Origin: Pseudomonas sp. DY-1
Lineage (GTDB): Bacteria > Pseudomonadota > Gammaproteobacteria > Pseudomonadales > Pseudomonadaceae
Direction of reading: 5' to 3'
NCBI RefSeq assembly: GCF_003626975.1
Contig: NZ_CP032616.1
Span: forward strand, 4,030,001-4,094,000
Length of the DNA stretch: 64,000 nucleotides
Both the position numbers and the translations under genes were made by a program. This document shows positions 1 to 9,801 of this stretch, piece after piece. Below the pieces are notes generated by a model. That model searched no databases, was not told the origin of the DNA, and saw nothing but the letters and a program-made list of their open reading frames with translations. The first letter of the stretch is position 1. Every line of letters starts with the position of its first letter.

Positions 1-388
1 GCTGGTGCAGGGTGCCGCCAAAGGCCACGTTCATTTCCTGGAAACCACGGCAAATGCCCAGAACGGGAATCCCGGCGGCGATGGCCGCACGGACCAGAGG
101 CAGAGTAGTGCGATCCCGGGCGGGATCGTGACGGGTGCCGGGCTCGGATGCGGTGCCCTGGTAATGATGGGGCTCCACATTCGAGGGGGAGCCGGTAAAG
201 AGGAAACCGTCCAGGCTTGCCAGGAGGGTCGCTTGGTCCATCAGTTCAGCCAGGGCCGGAATTACCAGCGGAATACCGCCAGCTCCGACCGCCACCGCAC
301 GCAGATACTTTTCACCAGCTATATGATAGGTCTGAGGACCGATCTCTCTGGTGCAAGCGGATACGCCGATCAACGGCAGGCGAGACAT
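1..388 (-). CDS. spuA: Gamma-glutamyl-polyamine/GABA hydrolase SpuA (PuuD family), 3' part cut by window edge
   Basis: Class I glutamine amidotransferase-like hydrolase that removes the gamma-glutamyl group from gamma-glutamylated intermediates of putrescine catabolism in the cytosol. The first 129 codons are visible. The start MSRLPLIGVSA is followed by the nucleophile elbow GICRGFQEMN, with Cys113 as the probable catalytic Cys, and then FGGTLHQ, typical of PuuD/SpuA. The catalytic His and Glu lie beyond the left edge. It is divergent from spuI (667), as in the P. aeruginosa spu locus, so the 278-base gap should hold both promoters. Family assignment is firm. The gene name rests on similarity and on the neighbours. 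Confidence 0.88.
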   Translation of the reverse strand, partial: MSRLPLIGVSACTREIGPQTYHIAGEKYLRAVAVGAGGIPLVIPALAELMDQATLLASLDGFLFTGSPSNVEPHHYQGTASEPGTRHDPARDRTTLPLVRAAIAAGIPVLGICRGFQEMNVAFGGTLHQ

Positions 389-666
389 GAGACACCCGTA
401 TTATTTGTCTGATTTGGGTTTCGACCGAGCTTAGCGTTGTTCATTTTTTTACACAATAGGGCTGTAAAAAATTGAACACGCCCCGCTGAGCACCGCAGCC
501 GTCATGGTTCGGAGAGAGGTTCGGATGCCCCGGAACGCCCCAAAACTGGCCATCAAGCCCGTTTTTGGGGCAAAATAGGGCTCGCTTGACATCAAGGGGT
601 GATTCGGATTGACTCACACCTTAGATTGAGCGTGATTGATATTTTTAACAAAAAAGGTGTTGCATC
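389..666. promoter_or_regulatory. Divergent spuA/spuI promoter region with an inverted repeat
   Basis: This gap separates two divergent polyamine genes. It contains the perfect inverted repeat GCCCCAAAA (537-545) / TTTTGGGGC (563-571) with a 17-base centre. A TTGACA at 586-591 and a TTGACT at 609-614 are possible -35 elements for spuI, but neither has a convincing -10 at normal spacing. AT-rich sequence follows at 640-656. The repeat could be an operator or a small hairpin; I cannot tell which. Confidence 0.4.
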
Positions 667-2052
667 ATGTCGGTACCCCCGCGTGCCGTTCAGCTTCAAG
701 AAGCGAACGAGTTCCTTAAGGAGCATCCTGAGGTCCAGTTCGTCGACCTGTTGATTGCAGATATGAATGGAGTGGTACGAGGCAAGCGAATCGAACGCGC
801 CAGCCTGACCAAAGTCTACGAGAAAGGCATCAACCTCCCCGCTTCGATCTTCGCTCTCGATATCAATGGCTCCACCGTCGAAAGCACCGGCCTCGGCCTG
901 GACATCGGCGACGCAGACCGTATCTGCTATCCCATCCCCGACACCCTCAGTGACGAGCCTTGGCAGAAGCGCCCGACCGCGCAGCTGCTGATGACCATGC
1001 ATGAGGTCGAAGGCGAAGGCGAACCCTTCTTTGCCGACCCGCGCGAAGTACTGCGTCGTGTGGTGGAGAAATTCGACGAGCTTGGCCTGACCATCTGCGC
1101 CGCTTTCGAGCTGGAGTTCTATCTGATCGACCAGGAGAACATCAACGGCCGTCCGCAGCCTCCGCGTTCGCCTATCTCCGGCAAGCGCCCGCAGTCCACC
1201 CAGGTGTACCTGATCGACGACCTCGACGAATACGCCGATTGCCTGCAGGACATCCTCGAAGGTGCCAAGGTACAGGGTATCCCGGCCGATGCCATCGTGA
1301 AGGAAAGCGCCCCGGCCCAGTTCGAGGTCAACCTGCACCACGTCGAAGACGCCTTGAAGGCCTGCGACTACGCCGTGCTGCTCAAGCGCCTGATCAAGAA
1401 CATCGCCTACGACCATGAGATGGACACCACCTTCATGGCCAAGCCCTACCCGGGCCAGGCGGGCAACGGCCTGCATGTGCATATCTCGCTGATCGACAAG
1501 AAGACCGGCAAGAACATCTTCACCTCAGATGATCCCGAGCAGAACGCCGCTTTGCGTCACGCGGTCGGCGGTGTGCTCGAGACCATGCCTGCGTCCATGG
1601 GCTTCCTGTGCCCGAACGTGAACTCCTACCGCCGTTTCGGCGCGCAGTTCTACGTACCGAACGCGCCGAGCTGGGGCCTGGACAACCGCACCGTGGCCGT
1701 CCGCGTGCCTACCGGCAGTGCGGATGCCGTGCGCATCGAGCACCGCGTAGCCGGTGCCGACGCCAACCCCTACCTGATGATGTCGGCCATCCTGGCCGGT
1801 ATTCACCATGGACTGACCAACAAGATCGAGCCGAGCACACCTATCGAAGGCAACTCGTACGAGCAGTTGGAGCAGAGCCTGCCGAACAACCTGCGCGATG
1901 CCCTGCGCGAGCTGGACGACAGCGAAGTCCTGGCCAAGTACATCAGCCCGGATTACATCGACATCTTCGTTGCGTGTAAGGAAAGCGAGCTGGAAGAGTT
2001 CGAACACTCCATCTCCGACCTCGAGTACAACTGGTACCTGCATACCGTGTAA
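667..2052 (+). CDS. spuI: Glutamate-polyamine ligase SpuI (glutamine synthetase family)
   Basis: Glutamine synthetase-type ligase of 461 residues. It uses ATP to attach glutamate to putrescine or a related diamine, the first step of the gamma-glutamylation route of polyamine catabolism. The N-terminal beta-grasp region (about 20-110) includes the DMNGVVRGKR stretch. The catalytic domain shows the metal- and ATP-binding elements AFELEFYL (about 153-160), NLHH (about 222-225), NGLHVHIS and FGAQFYVPNAPSWG. The length and the lack of an adenylylation-type C-terminus fit PuuA/SpuI rather than GlnA. The ATG at 667 follows an A-rich leader. The gene is divergent from spuA and ends just before a strong terminator. 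Confidence 0.9.
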   Translation: MSVPPRAVQLQEANEFLKEHPEVQFVDLLIADMNGVVRGKRIERASLTKVYEKGINLPASIFALDINGSTVESTGLGLDIGDADRICYPIPDTLSDEPWQKRPTAQLLMTMHEVEGEGEPFFADPREVLRRVVEKFDELGLTICAAFELEFYLIDQENINGRPQPPRSPISGKRPQSTQVYLIDDLDEYADCLQDILEGAKVQGIPADAIVKESAPAQFEVNLHHVEDALKACDYAVLLKRLIKNIAYDHEMDTTFMAKPYPGQAGNGLHVHISLIDKKTGKNIFTSDDPEQNAALRHAVGGVLETMPASMGFLCPNVNSYRRFGAQFYVPNAPSWGLDNRTVAVRVPTGSADAVRIEHRVAGADANPYLMMSAILAGIHHGLTNKIEPSTPIEGNSYEQLEQSLPNNLRDALRELDDSEVLAKYISPDYIDIFVACKESELEEFEHSISDLEYNWYLHTV

Positions 2053-2062
2053 GCGAGTCCAC

Positions 2063-2089
2063 AACGCCGGCCCCAGGGCCGGCGTTTTT
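2063..2089 (+). terminator. Rho-independent terminator after spuI
   Basis: An 11-bp GC-rich stem (AACGCCGGCCC 2063-2073 / GGGCCGGCGTT 2076-2086) with a very tight loop is followed by a T run (2085-2089), ten bases after the spuI stop. Confidence 0.85.
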
Positions 2090-2201
2090 GTATCTGCAAC
2101 CTTTGCAACACCTGGCGCGGCGTGTCATCCAGGCTGCCGACGCCATGCAGCACCGCAAGCCAGAACAAACAGCACCCGCATGCTCTATTAGGGAGGACGT
2201 C

Positions 2202-3260
2202 ATGCCCCGTTTGCTCGCCCCACTGTTGCTCGCATTGCTCCCCGCACTGGCCCAGGCCGAAGACCTGATCCGTGTCTACAACTGGAACGACTACATCGCC
2301 CCAGAGGTACTGGAAGCATTCCAGAAAGAGACCGGCATCAAGGTCGATTACCGCACCTTCAGCAGCGCCGATGAACTGGACAAGGCACTGGCCAGTGGCG
2401 AGCCGATCGACATCGCCGTGCCCTCCCATAACGACCTGCCCCGACTGATCAGGCAAGGCCGCCTGCAGCCCCTGGACTTCTCCCGCCTGCCCAACCGCCA
2501 GCACCTGGACAAGCAGTTGCTGAGCAAACTGGCCGCGATGGACCCGAACAACCAGCACGCCGTGCCCTACCTCTGGGGCGCCGTCGGCCTGGCCGTGAAT
2601 ACTCCCCAGGCGGAAAAAGCCTTCGGCGGCCCGCTGCCCCATAGCTGGAGCCTGCTGTTCAATGCCGAGCAGAGCGCGCGCCTCGGCCAGTGCGGCATCA
2701 GCCTGCTGGACGCCCCCGACGAAACCCTCTCCGTGCTGCTCAACTATCAGGGTCGCAACCTGGCGCGCAGCGCGCCAAGCCGTCTCAAGCGCAGCGCCGA
2801 AACCCTCACAAGCCTGCGCCCGCACCTGCGCTACGTCGACAGCGAGCGTTATATAGCCGACCTCAATGCCGGCAACCTCTGCGTCGCCATGGCCTGGGTC
2901 GGCGATGCCCTGAACGCTGCCGCGGCCGGCCAACCGGTGACCTTCATGGTCCCGGACGAAGGCTCGGTGGTCTTCATCGACAATCTGGTGATCCCCTCCA
3001 ACGCCAATCGCGCCGACCTCGCGCACAAGTTCATCGATTTCATGCTGCGCCCGCAGATAGCGGCAAAGGTCACCGGCGCGACCCTCTACCCCAGCGGCAA
3101 CGCCGACGCCCGTCAGTACCTGGACGAATCCCTACGCAACCAGCCGGGCCTGTATCCGGACAAGGACACCAAGCGGCGCCTGTTCCCGGTCGAGCCTGTG
3201 CCGGAGAAACTCAGCGCCACCCGTGACGAGGTCTGGTCCGCTTTCCGCGAAGGCCTGTAG
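2202..3260 (+). CDS. PotF-like periplasmic polyamine-binding protein
   Basis: ABC-transporter solute receptor of 352 residues. The ATG at 2202 is chosen because GGGAGG lies at 2191-2196 and a signal peptide follows directly (Leu/Ala-rich core ending ALAQA-ED); an upstream GTG would add a non-signal extension. The mature N-terminus RVYNWNDYIAPE is diagnostic of the PotD/PotF spermidine/putrescine receptor family, and NPxx-type receptor sequence continues to the C-terminus. There is no permease or ATPase beside it, so it may serve a transporter elsewhere or act as a sensor. It lies in the same position as the orphan receptor between spuI and aguR in P. aeruginosa. The ligand is inferred. Confidence 0.85.
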   Translation: MPRLLAPLLLALLPALAQAEDLIRVYNWNDYIAPEVLEAFQKETGIKVDYRTFSSADELDKALASGEPIDIAVPSHNDLPRLIRQGRLQPLDFSRLPNRQHLDKQLLSKLAAMDPNNQHAVPYLWGAVGLAVNTPQAEKAFGGPLPHSWSLLFNAEQSARLGQCGISLLDAPDETLSVLLNYQGRNLARSAPSRLKRSAETLTSLRPHLRYVDSERYIADLNAGNLCVAMAWVGDALNAAAAGQPVTFMVPDEGSVVFIDNLVIPSNANRADLAHKFIDFMLRPQIAAKVTGATLYPSGNADARQYLDESLRNQPGLYPDKDTKRRLFPVEPVPEKLSATRDEVWSAFREGL

Positions 3261-3267
3261 GGGTGAA

Positions 3268-3388
3268 TTTGTTCGCCCGGCAGGACGCAGTCCTGCCGGA
3301 AAGGCCCTCTCCCCGTCCCCGCCCTGCGCCCCAGCCTGATCGCTTCGTGCTCAGGCGCTCATCGGCACCGGAAGCAGTGCTTCCGGAA
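3268..3388. repeat. REP-like tract with two hairpins between the PotF-like gene and aguR
   Basis: A degenerate copy of the dispersed GGGGCGAATTCATTCGCC element begins at the stop codon of the upstream gene. Two perfect hairpins follow: CCGGCAGGAC (3277-3286) / GTCCTGCCGG (3290-3299), and CCGGAAGCA (3368-3376) / TGCTTCCGG (3378-3386). Neither has a T run, so transcription stop is uncertain. Confidence 0.55.
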
Positions 3389-3496
3389 GGCGTGCCTCTT
3401 CGCCCCGCACGCGGGAGGGTGGGGCCATGCATTCGCTCTCTTGCTCCCGAACCACCGCCTGGCGTCCAATAGCGGCTCTTCGGAAAGGAGCTCCCC

Positions 3497-4141
3497 ATGC
3501 CGCGCCCCGCCACCGCTCGCAAGCCCCGCGCCAGTAGCCAACTGCGCATCGCCGGGATTCTCGACGCCGCCCGCACGTTGCTCGCGGAACAGGGTGTGGC
3601 CAACCTGTCGATCTACAGTGTCGCCGAGCGCGCGGAAATGCCGCCCTCCTCCGTCTACCACTTCTTCTCCAGCGTCCCGGCGATTCTCGAAGCCCTCACC
3701 GCAGATATCCACGCAGCGTTCCGCGCCTGCCTGCAGGAACCCATCGAGCATGACGGCCTGCGCCACTGGCACGACCTGTCGCGACTGGTGGAAGAGCGCA
3801 TGTTGTCTATCTACGCCGCCGACGCCGCTGCGCGCCAGTTGATCCTCGCCCAGCACGGCCTCACCGAAGTCACCCAGGCCGACCGCCAGCACGACATCGA
3901 ACTGGGCCGACTCATGCATGCCCTGTTCGAGCGGCACTTCGAGCTGCCAGTACTGCCCGACGATGTCGATGTCTTCGCCCTCGCCATGGAACTGGGCGAC
4001 CGCGTCTACGCCCGTTCGGTGCAGCTACACGGCGAAATCACCCCACGCCTGGCCGAGGAAGGCATGCGCGTGTTCGACGCCTACCTTGGTCTCTACCTGC
4101 CGCCCTACCTGCCAAAGCGCCGCCTGCACAAGGCCGACTGA
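3497..4141 (+). CDS. aguR: TetR-family repressor AguR of the agmatine operon
   Basis: Regulator of 214 residues with a TetR N-terminal helix-turn-helix (about residues 18-62: LRIAGILDAARTLLAEQG followed by YHFFSS) and a divergent C-terminal ligand domain. A good ribosome site (GGAAAGGAG, 3481-3489) precedes the ATG. In P. aeruginosa the TetR protein AguR sits directly upstream of aguBA and represses it until agmatine or N-carbamoylputrescine is present. Here it is in the same order and orientation, separated from aguB by a 195-base gap carrying GATAAA/TTTATC repeats. Length and context support the name. Confidence 0.85.
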   Translation: MPRPATARKPRASSQLRIAGILDAARTLLAEQGVANLSIYSVAERAEMPPSSVYHFFSSVPAILEALTADIHAAFRACLQEPIEHDGLRHWHDLSRLVEERMLSIYAADAAARQLILAQHGLTEVTQADRQHDIELGRLMHALFERHFELPVLPDDVDVFALAMELGDRVYARSVQLHGEITPRLAEEGMRVFDAYLGLYLPPYLPKRRLHKAD

Positions 4142-4144
4142 GTC

Positions 4145-4226
4145 GATAAAACCCGATATTTATCTGCAAATAAATCAGAATTCACTTCCTGATAGATAAA
4201 TCGCGCTTCAAATGCGGATTTTTATC
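4145..4226. promoter_or_regulatory. GATAAA/TTTATC inverted repeats, candidate AguR operators
   Basis: Two inverted pairs occur in an AT-rich stretch between aguR and aguB: GATAAA (4145-4150) with TTTATC (4159-4164), and GATAAA (4195-4200) with TTTATC (4221-4226). The wider second site reads GATAAATCGC / GCGGATTTTTATC. A further odd-centred palindrome CCGGTAACCGG lies near 4301-4311. Paired palindromes are typical of TetR-family dimer sites. Assignment to AguR is inference from position. Confidence 0.5.
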
Positions 4227-4336
4227 GGATATAAAGTCGCCATCCGCACGGCGGCACACTCCGCCAGCACGGAAAAACCACCGATTGCCGATAGATATCC
4301 GGTAACCGGTCCTGATTCGTTCTGACGAGGTGTCCC

Positions 4337-5215
<879 letters not shown>

Positions 5216-5227
5216 TGCCCGAATCCA

Positions 5228-5273
5228 GGGGCCAGCCCGATGGCGATGCACTGTTCGCCAGCGGGTTGGCCCC
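5228..5273. other. Large hairpin in the aguB-aguA gap
   Basis: An outer stem GGGGCCAGCCCG (5228-5239) pairs with CGGGTTGGCCCC (5262-5273) with one wobble pair, and an inner stem TGGCGA (5241-5246) pairs with TCGCCA (5255-5260). It is followed by the weak tract TGCTCTTTC. It could be an imperfect terminator or an RNA-stability element that lowers aguA expression relative to aguB. Confidence 0.55.
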
Positions 5274-5436
5274 TGCTCTTTCAAAAGCTGCTCGGGATCT
5301 CGCGAGCTAGAGAAGAACAAGGCGAGAATGGCTGAGGGCGCGAAGTTTACGAGCGGTATGAGCAAGCCCGAAGCCATTTTCAACGCAGTTATTCCGACGC
5401 GCAGCAGACCCTGAACAGACTGACGGTGAATTGTCG

Positions 5437-6543
5437 ATGAACACACTTGATAGCCTCCCCCGCGACGACGGCTTCCGCATGCCCGCCGAGTGGGAACCCC
5501 ATACCCGCACCTGGATGGTCTGGCCTGAGCGTCCTGACAACTGGCGCCTTGGCGGTAAGCCCGCGCAAGCGGCCTTCACCGCTGTGGCCAAGGCCATCGC
5601 CCGCTTCGAACCGGTGACCGTCTGCGTCTCCGCCACCCAGTACGAAAACGCCCGCGCACGCCTCGATGAGCCGAACATCCGCGTAGTGGAAATCAGCACC
5701 GACGATGCCTGGGTCCGTGATACCGGCCCGACCTTCGTGGTCAACGACAACGGCGACGTACGCGGCGTGGACTGGACCTTCAACGCCTGGGGCGGCTTCG
5801 ATGGCGGCCTGTACTTCCCCTGGAACCGCGACGACCAGGTTGCGCGCAAGGTTCTTGAGATCGAAGGCTCCAAACGCTACCGCACCGATGGCTTCGTGCT
5901 GGAAGGCGGTTCGATCCATGTGGACGGCGAAGGCACCCTGATCACCACCGAGGAATGCCTGCTGAACAAGAACCGCAACCCGCACCTCTCCCGCGAGGAA
6001 ATCGAGGCGGTGCTGCGCGAACAACTCGCGGTGCAAACCGTGATCTGGCTACCGGATGGCCTCTACAACGACGAAACCGACGGCCACGTGGACAACTTCT
6101 GCTGCTACGTGCGCCCAGGCGAAGTCCTGCTGGCCTGGACCGATGACCCGCACGACCCGAACTTCCCGCGCTGCCAGGCCGCCATGAAGGTGCTGGAGCA
6201 CGCCCGTGACGCCAAGGGTCGCCAGCTGGTGGTGCACAAGATGCCGATCCCCGGCCCGATCTACGCCACCGAGGAAGAATGCGCCGGCGTGGACCTGGTG
6301 GAAGGCACCCAGGAACGCGATCCGTCGATCCGCCTGGCTGGCTCCTACGTGAACTTCCTGATCGCCAACGGCGGCATCATTGCGCCGAAGTTCGACGACG
6401 CAAAGGACGCCACGGCCGAAGCCATCCTCAAGCGCATCTTCCCGCAGCACGAAGTGGTGATGGTGCCCGGCCGCGAGATTCTCCTCGGCGGCGGCAACAT
6501 CCACTGCATTACCCAGCAGCAGCCGGCGCCGCAGAAGCGCTGA
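5437..6543 (+). CDS. aguA: Agmatine deiminase AguA
   Basis: Agmatine deiminase (guanidino-group-modifying superfamily), 368 residues, hydrolyses agmatine to N-carbamoylputrescine and ammonia. The start is placed at ATG 5437, not the in-frame TTG six bases earlier, because the resulting 368 residues and N-terminus [13 protein letters not shown] match the family. Features include [22 protein letters not shown] near the N-terminus and the C-terminal [11 protein letters not shown] with the nucleophile Cys357. A GACGGTGA ribosome site lies at 5422-5429. It is followed by a strong terminator. Confidence 0.95.
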   Translation: MNTLDSLPRDDGFRMPAEWEPHTRTWMVWPERPDNWRLGGKPAQAAFTAVAKAIARFEPVTVCVSATQYENARARLDEPNIRVVEISTDDAWVRDTGPTFVVNDNGDVRGVDWTFNAWGGFDGGLYFPWNRDDQVARKVLEIEGSKRYRTDGFVLEGGSIHVDGEGTLITTEECLLNKNRNPHLSREEIEAVLREQLAVQTVIWLPDGLYNDETDGHVDNFCCYVRPGEVLLAWTDDPHDPNFPRCQAAMKVLEHARDAKGRQLVVHKMPIPGPIYATEEECAGVDLVEGTQERDPSIRLAGSYVNFLIANGGIIAPKFDDAKDATAEAILKRIFPQHEVVMVPGREILLGGGNIHCITQQQPAPQKR

Positions 6544-6560
6544 GTGAAAACCGGATAAAG

Positions 6561-6592
6561 CGAACCCCCGCACTTGCGGGGGTTCGTTTTTT
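6561..6592 (+). terminator. Rho-independent terminator after aguA
   Basis: Perfect 11-bp stem CGAACCCCCGC (6561-6571) / GCGGGGGTTCG (6576-6586), loop ACTT, then six T (6587-6592). Confidence 0.93.
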
Positions 6593-6614
6593 CAGGCCTG
6601 TCGGGGCGACATCC

Positions 6615-6712
6615 TGTAGGGGCGAATTCATTCGCCAAGGGCAACGCAGCGGCCCCCTGATGCCTTGCAGGGCAGGCCTTCGGCCTGCTTGGCGAATGAG
6701 TTCGCCCCTACA
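6615..6712. repeat. BIME-type repeat: two inverted REP copies
   Basis: TGTAGGGGCGAATTCATTCG at the left end is mirrored by CGAATGAGTTCGCCCCTACA at the right end, with a GCAGGCCTTCGGCCTGC hairpin inside. The same design recurs at 28348-28442 and, in degraded form, at 33125-33210. It lies between the converging aguA and ssuF genes. Confidence 0.85.
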
Positions 6713-6733
6713 ACAGAGCCTCCATTACCCGCC

Positions 6734-6949
6734 TTACAGCTTCGCGATGGAAACCTCGGTGGACTTCACGAAGGCGATCACCTCGGAGCCAATGCCCAGC
6801 TCCAGCTCGCGCACGGAGCGAGTGGTGATCACCGAAGTGACGATACCGGCGGCGGTCTGCACGTCGATCTCGGAAAGCACCGGGCCCTCGATGATTTCCT
6901 TGATGGTGCCCTTGAACTGGTTACGGACGTTGATGGCTTTGATGGTCAT
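6734..6949 (-). CDS. ssuF: Molybdopterin-binding (Mop/TOBE) domain protein SsuF
   Basis: Single-domain protein of 71 residues of the Mop/TOBE family (ISxRNQFKGTI-type start, VLSEIDVQTAAG, LELGIGSEVIAFVKSTEV), which binds molybdate or related oxyanions as an oligomer. The first ATG of this domain is at 6949. It is the last gene of the ssu operon, 37 bases after ssuB. In P. putida S-313 the ssuEADCBF operon ends in the same way and ssuF was reported to be needed for growth on some sulfonates, but its biochemical role is unclear. Confidence 0.9.
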   Translation of the reverse strand: MTIKAINVRNQFKGTIKEIIEGPVLSEIDVQTAAGIVTSVITTRSVRELELGIGSEVIAFVKSTEVSIAKL

Positions 6950-6986
6950 GGCGGTTATTCCTTTGCTCGGGGTATTGGGGTTTGGG

Positions 6987-7796
6987 TCAAAGCGCCCAAC
7001 GCAACTGCGTGGGCAGGGGGGAAACGGGTTCGGGTTCCGGTGGCGCCGGCGGCAGCGCCAGCACCCGGTCCAGCACTTCGGCTTCCAGCGCGGCCAGGCG
7101 GGCCGAGCCACGGGCTCGCGGACGGTGCAGCTCAATCGGCAGATCCAGGCCGATGGCACCGTCCTCGATCAGGATCACCCGGTCGGCTACGGCCACCGCC
7201 TCGTTCACGTCATGGGTCACCAGCAGGACAGTGAATCCGTGCTGCTGCCAGAGGCGCTCAATCAGTTGCTGCATCTCGATGCGGGTCAGCGCATCCAGCG
7301 CTCCCAACGGTTCGTCCAGCAGTAACAGGCGTGGCTGGTGGATCAGGGCGCGGGCCAGGGCCACGCGCTGCTTCTGGCCACCGGAGAGCGCCGCCGGCCA
7401 CTCATGCGCACGGTCGGCCAGGCCTACCGCTTCAAGCGCTTCCAGGGCGCGCGGGCGCCAGTTGCCGGAGAGGCCCAGACCGACGTTGTCGATCACCCGT
7501 TTCCAGGGCAACAGACGTGCATCCTGGAACATCAGGCGGGTGTCCTCGCGGGCGTCTTCCAGCGGCGCCGAGCCGGCCAGCAGCTCACCACGAGATGGTT
7601 TGTCCAGACCTGCCAACAGGCGCAGCAAGGTGCTCTTGCCGCAGCCACTGCGACCGACCACGGCGACGAACTGGCCGGCAGGAATCAGCAGGTCGATGCC
7701 CTTGAGCACTTCACGCTCGCCAAAGGCCTTGCCAATTCCGCGCAGCGCCAGCGGTATGCCGCGCTTGAGACGTTGCGGAACCTGGGCAACAGTCAT
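6987..7796 (-). CDS. ssuB: Aliphatic sulfonate ABC transporter ATPase SsuB
   Basis: Nucleotide-binding subunit of 269 residues. Walker [10 protein letters not shown] (about 48-56), signature ALSGGQKQR, Walker [13 protein letters not shown] and the H-loop THDVNEA are intact. The ATG at 7796 overlaps the ssuC stop by four bases (ATGA), so translation is probably coupled; a longer upstream frame runs into ssuC and was rejected. The C-terminal extension rich in Pro and Glu (about 245-260) is beyond the ABC core. It works with SsuA and SsuC at the inner membrane. Confidence 0.95.
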   Translation of the reverse strand: MTVAQVPQRLKRGIPLALRGIGKAFGEREVLKGIDLLIPAGQFVAVVGRSGCGKSTLLRLLAGLDKPSRGELLAGSAPLEDAREDTRLMFQDARLLPWKRVIDNVGLGLSGNWRPRALEALEAVGLADRAHEWPAALSGGQKQRVALARALIHQPRLLLLDEPLGALDALTRIEMQQLIERLWQQHGFTVLLVTHDVNEAVAVADRVILIEDGAIGLDLPIELHRPRARGSARLAALEAEVLDRVLALPPAPPEPEPVSPLPTQLRWAL

Positions 7797-8578
7797 GCGG
7801 CACCTCCCTTGGCCTGGTAGGCCGGGTGCCAACGCAACCAGATGCGCTCGAGGCCACGAGCGGCAACGTCGGCCAGCTTGCCGAGCACCGCGTAGAGCAG
7901 GATCGCCAGAACCACCACATCGGTTTGCAGGAACTCGCGGGCGTTCATCGCCAGGTAGCCGATGCCGGAGCTGGCGGAAATCGTCTCGGCGACGATCAGC
8001 GTCAGCCACATGAATCCGAGGGCGAAACGCACGCCCACCAGGATCGAAGGCAGCGCGCCGGGCAGGATGACCTGGCGGAACAGCGCGAAACCGGACAACC
8101 CGTAGCTGCGCGCCATTTCCACCAGCGCCGGGTCGACGTTGCGGATACCGTGGTAAGTGTTGAGGTAGATGGGGAACAGGGTGCCGAGGGCAACCAGGAA
8201 AATCTTCGCCGACTCATCGATGCCGAACCACAGGATCACCAGTGGAATCAGCGCCAGGTGCGGCACGTTGCGGATCATCTGCACGGAGCTATCCAGCAGG
8301 CGCTCGCCCCACTTCGACAGGCCAGTGATGAAGCCCAGCAACAGGCCGAGGCCGCCGCCAATGGAGAAACCGATACCCGCGCGCCAGCCGCTGATGGCCA
8401 GATGGGTCCAGATCTCGCCGCTGGAAAGCAGGTCCCAGCCCGCCGCCAGCACCGCGCTTGGCGCTGGCAGGATGCGGGTGGACAGCAGGCCGGTTTCCAC
8501 CGCGATCTGCCAGATCGCCAGCAGCGCCACGGGCAAGGCCCAGGGCGCCAGGCGCAGAAGTATGGATTCGAGTTTCAT
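7793..8578 (-). CDS. ssuC: Aliphatic sulfonate ABC transporter permease SsuC
   Basis: Inner-membrane permease of 261 residues with about six hydrophobic segments and a BPD_transp_1 domain. The cytoplasmic EAA-like loop reads [25 protein letters not shown] in two parts, as in the SsuC/TauC family. The start at 8578 is the first ATG after the ssuD stop (10-base gap) and precedes the first membrane segment. Operon position and sequence both support SsuC. Confidence 0.94.
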   Translation of the reverse strand: MKLESILLRLAPWALPVALLAIWQIAVETGLLSTRILPAPSAVLAAGWDLLSSGEIWTHLAISGWRAGIGFSIGGGLGLLLGFITGLSKWGERLLDSSVQMIRNVPHLALIPLVILWFGIDESAKIFLVALGTLFPIYLNTYHGIRNVDPALVEMARSYGLSGFALFRQVILPGALPSILVGVRFALGFMWLTLIVAETISASSGIGYLAMNAREFLQTDVVVLAILLYAVLGKLADVAARGLERIWLRWHPAYQAKGGAA

Positions 8579-8588
8579 CCCCGCGCCC

Positions 8589-9752
8589 TCAGCTCTGCGA
8601 CGCCAGCTTGTGCAGCTTGGCCTCGGGCAGGGCTTCGTTGGCCACCATCTCACCGAAGGGACTGACAAAGCCCAGGCCGTCGTTGGTACGGGGGCGGGCC
8701 ACCTCGAGGTGGGGGAACAGAAGTTCGGCGACGCGATAAGACTCTTCCAGGTGCGGATAGCCGGAGAAGATGAAAGTATCGATACCGAGGTCGGCGTACT
8801 CCTTCACCCGCGCGGCCACGGTCGGACCGTCACCCACCAGGGCAGTGCCGGCACCACCCCGTACCAGGCCGACACCGGCCCAGAGATTGGGGCTGACTTC
8901 CAGCTTGTCGCGCCGACCGTTATGCAGGGCAGCCATGCGCTGCTGGCCCACGGAGTCGAAGCGGGCGAAGGCCGCCTGGGCCTTCGCGATGGTGGCGTCA
9001 TCGAGGTTTTCGATCAGGCGGTCGGCAGCGGCCCAGGCGGCCTCAACGGTTTCGCGCACGATCACGTGCAGGCGGATGCCAAAGCGCACAGTGCGGCCCT
9101 GTTGGGCGGCCTTGGCGCGTACCTGTTCGATCTTCTCCTTCACCGCTGCCGGCGGCTCGCCCCAGGTCAGGTACAGCTCCACCTGCTCGGCCGCCAGGTC
9201 CTGGGCGGCGTCGGAGGAGCCACCGAAGTACAGCGGCGGACGCGGCTGTTGTAGCGGCGGGTAGAACAATTTGGCGCCCTTCACCTGGATGTGCTTGCCG
9301 TCGTAGTCGACGGTTTCGCCCTCCAGCACACGGCGCCAGATACGGGTGAACTCCACTGCGGCTTCGTAACGTTCTTCATGGTTCAGGTGCAGGCCGTCGG
9401 CGGCCAGTTCGTCCGGGTCGCCCCCAGTCACCAGGTTGAACAGCGCGCGGCCACCGGACAGGCGATCCAGGGTCGCCGCCTGGCGCGCGGCCACGGTCGG
9501 CGAAATGATCCCGGGGCGCAGGGCCACGAGGAATTTCAGGCGTTGGGTTACCGGGATCAGCGAAGCCGCCACCAGCCAGGAATCCTCGCAGGAACGCCCG
9601 GTGGGGATCAGCACGCCGCCAAAGCCGAGGCGGTCGGCTGCCTGGGCGATCTGTTGCAGGTAGCCGTGGTCAACCGCGCGGGCGCCCTCGGATGTGCCGA
9701 GGTAGTGGCCGTCGCCGTGGGTCGGCAGGAACCAGAAGATGTTCAAGCTCAT
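8589..9752 (-). CDS. ssuD: FMNH2-dependent alkanesulfonate monooxygenase SsuD
   Basis: Luciferase-like two-component monooxygenase of 387 residues. It cleaves C2-C10 alkanesulfonates to the aldehyde plus sulfite with O2 and FMNH2. The N-terminus [17 protein letters not shown] and the active-site region TGRSCEDSW (Cys55) match SsuD, as do [16 protein letters not shown] and [11 protein letters not shown]. It needs reduced flavin from a partner reductase, normally SsuE, which is not encoded in this operon. The last 20 or so residues ([16 protein letters not shown] onward) are a normal tail. Confidence 0.96.
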   Translation of the reverse strand: MSLNIFWFLPTHGDGHYLGTSEGARAVDHGYLQQIAQAADRLGFGGVLIPTGRSCEDSWLVAASLIPVTQRLKFLVALRPGIISPTVAARQAATLDRLSGGRALFNLVTGGDPDELAADGLHLNHEERYEAAVEFTRIWRRVLEGETVDYDGKHIQVKGAKLFYPPLQQPRPPLYFGGSSDAAQDLAAEQVELYLTWGEPPAAVKEKIEQVRAKAAQQGRTVRFGIRLHVIVRETVEAAWAAADRLIENLDDATIAKAQAAFARFDSVGQQRMAALHNGRRDKLEVSPNLWAGVGLVRGGAGTALVGDGPTVAARVKEYADLGIDTFIFSGYPHLEESYRVAELLFPHLEVARPRTNDGLGFVSPFGEMVANEALPEAKLHKLASQS

Positions 9753-9773
9753 GGAGTGGTCTCCTTAAATTCC

Positions 9774-9795
9774 CCCCTCTCCGTCTGGAGAGGGG
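9774..9795. repeat. CCCTCTCC-type hairpin between ssuA and ssuD
   Basis: CCCCTCTCC (9774-9782), loop GTCT, GGAGAGGGG (9787-9795). This hairpin class recurs near 11718, 11888, 40587, 49795 and 63473. Here it lies inside the operon and could adjust ssuA relative to ssuD levels. Confidence 0.6.
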
Positions 9796-9801
9796 TTCAA
9801 G

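Noticed and set aside
592..1482. Minus-strand frame opposite spuI
   Set aside because: Shadow of spuI with no recognisable motif and no ribosome site.
6615..6712. CRISPR-like repeat
   Set aside because: The repeats are inverted pairs in single copies scattered between genes, with no regular spacers and no cas genes.
9774..9795. Terminator between ssuA and ssuD
   Set aside because: The hairpin lacks a T run on the transcribed strand and belongs to a dispersed repeat class found in several other gaps.
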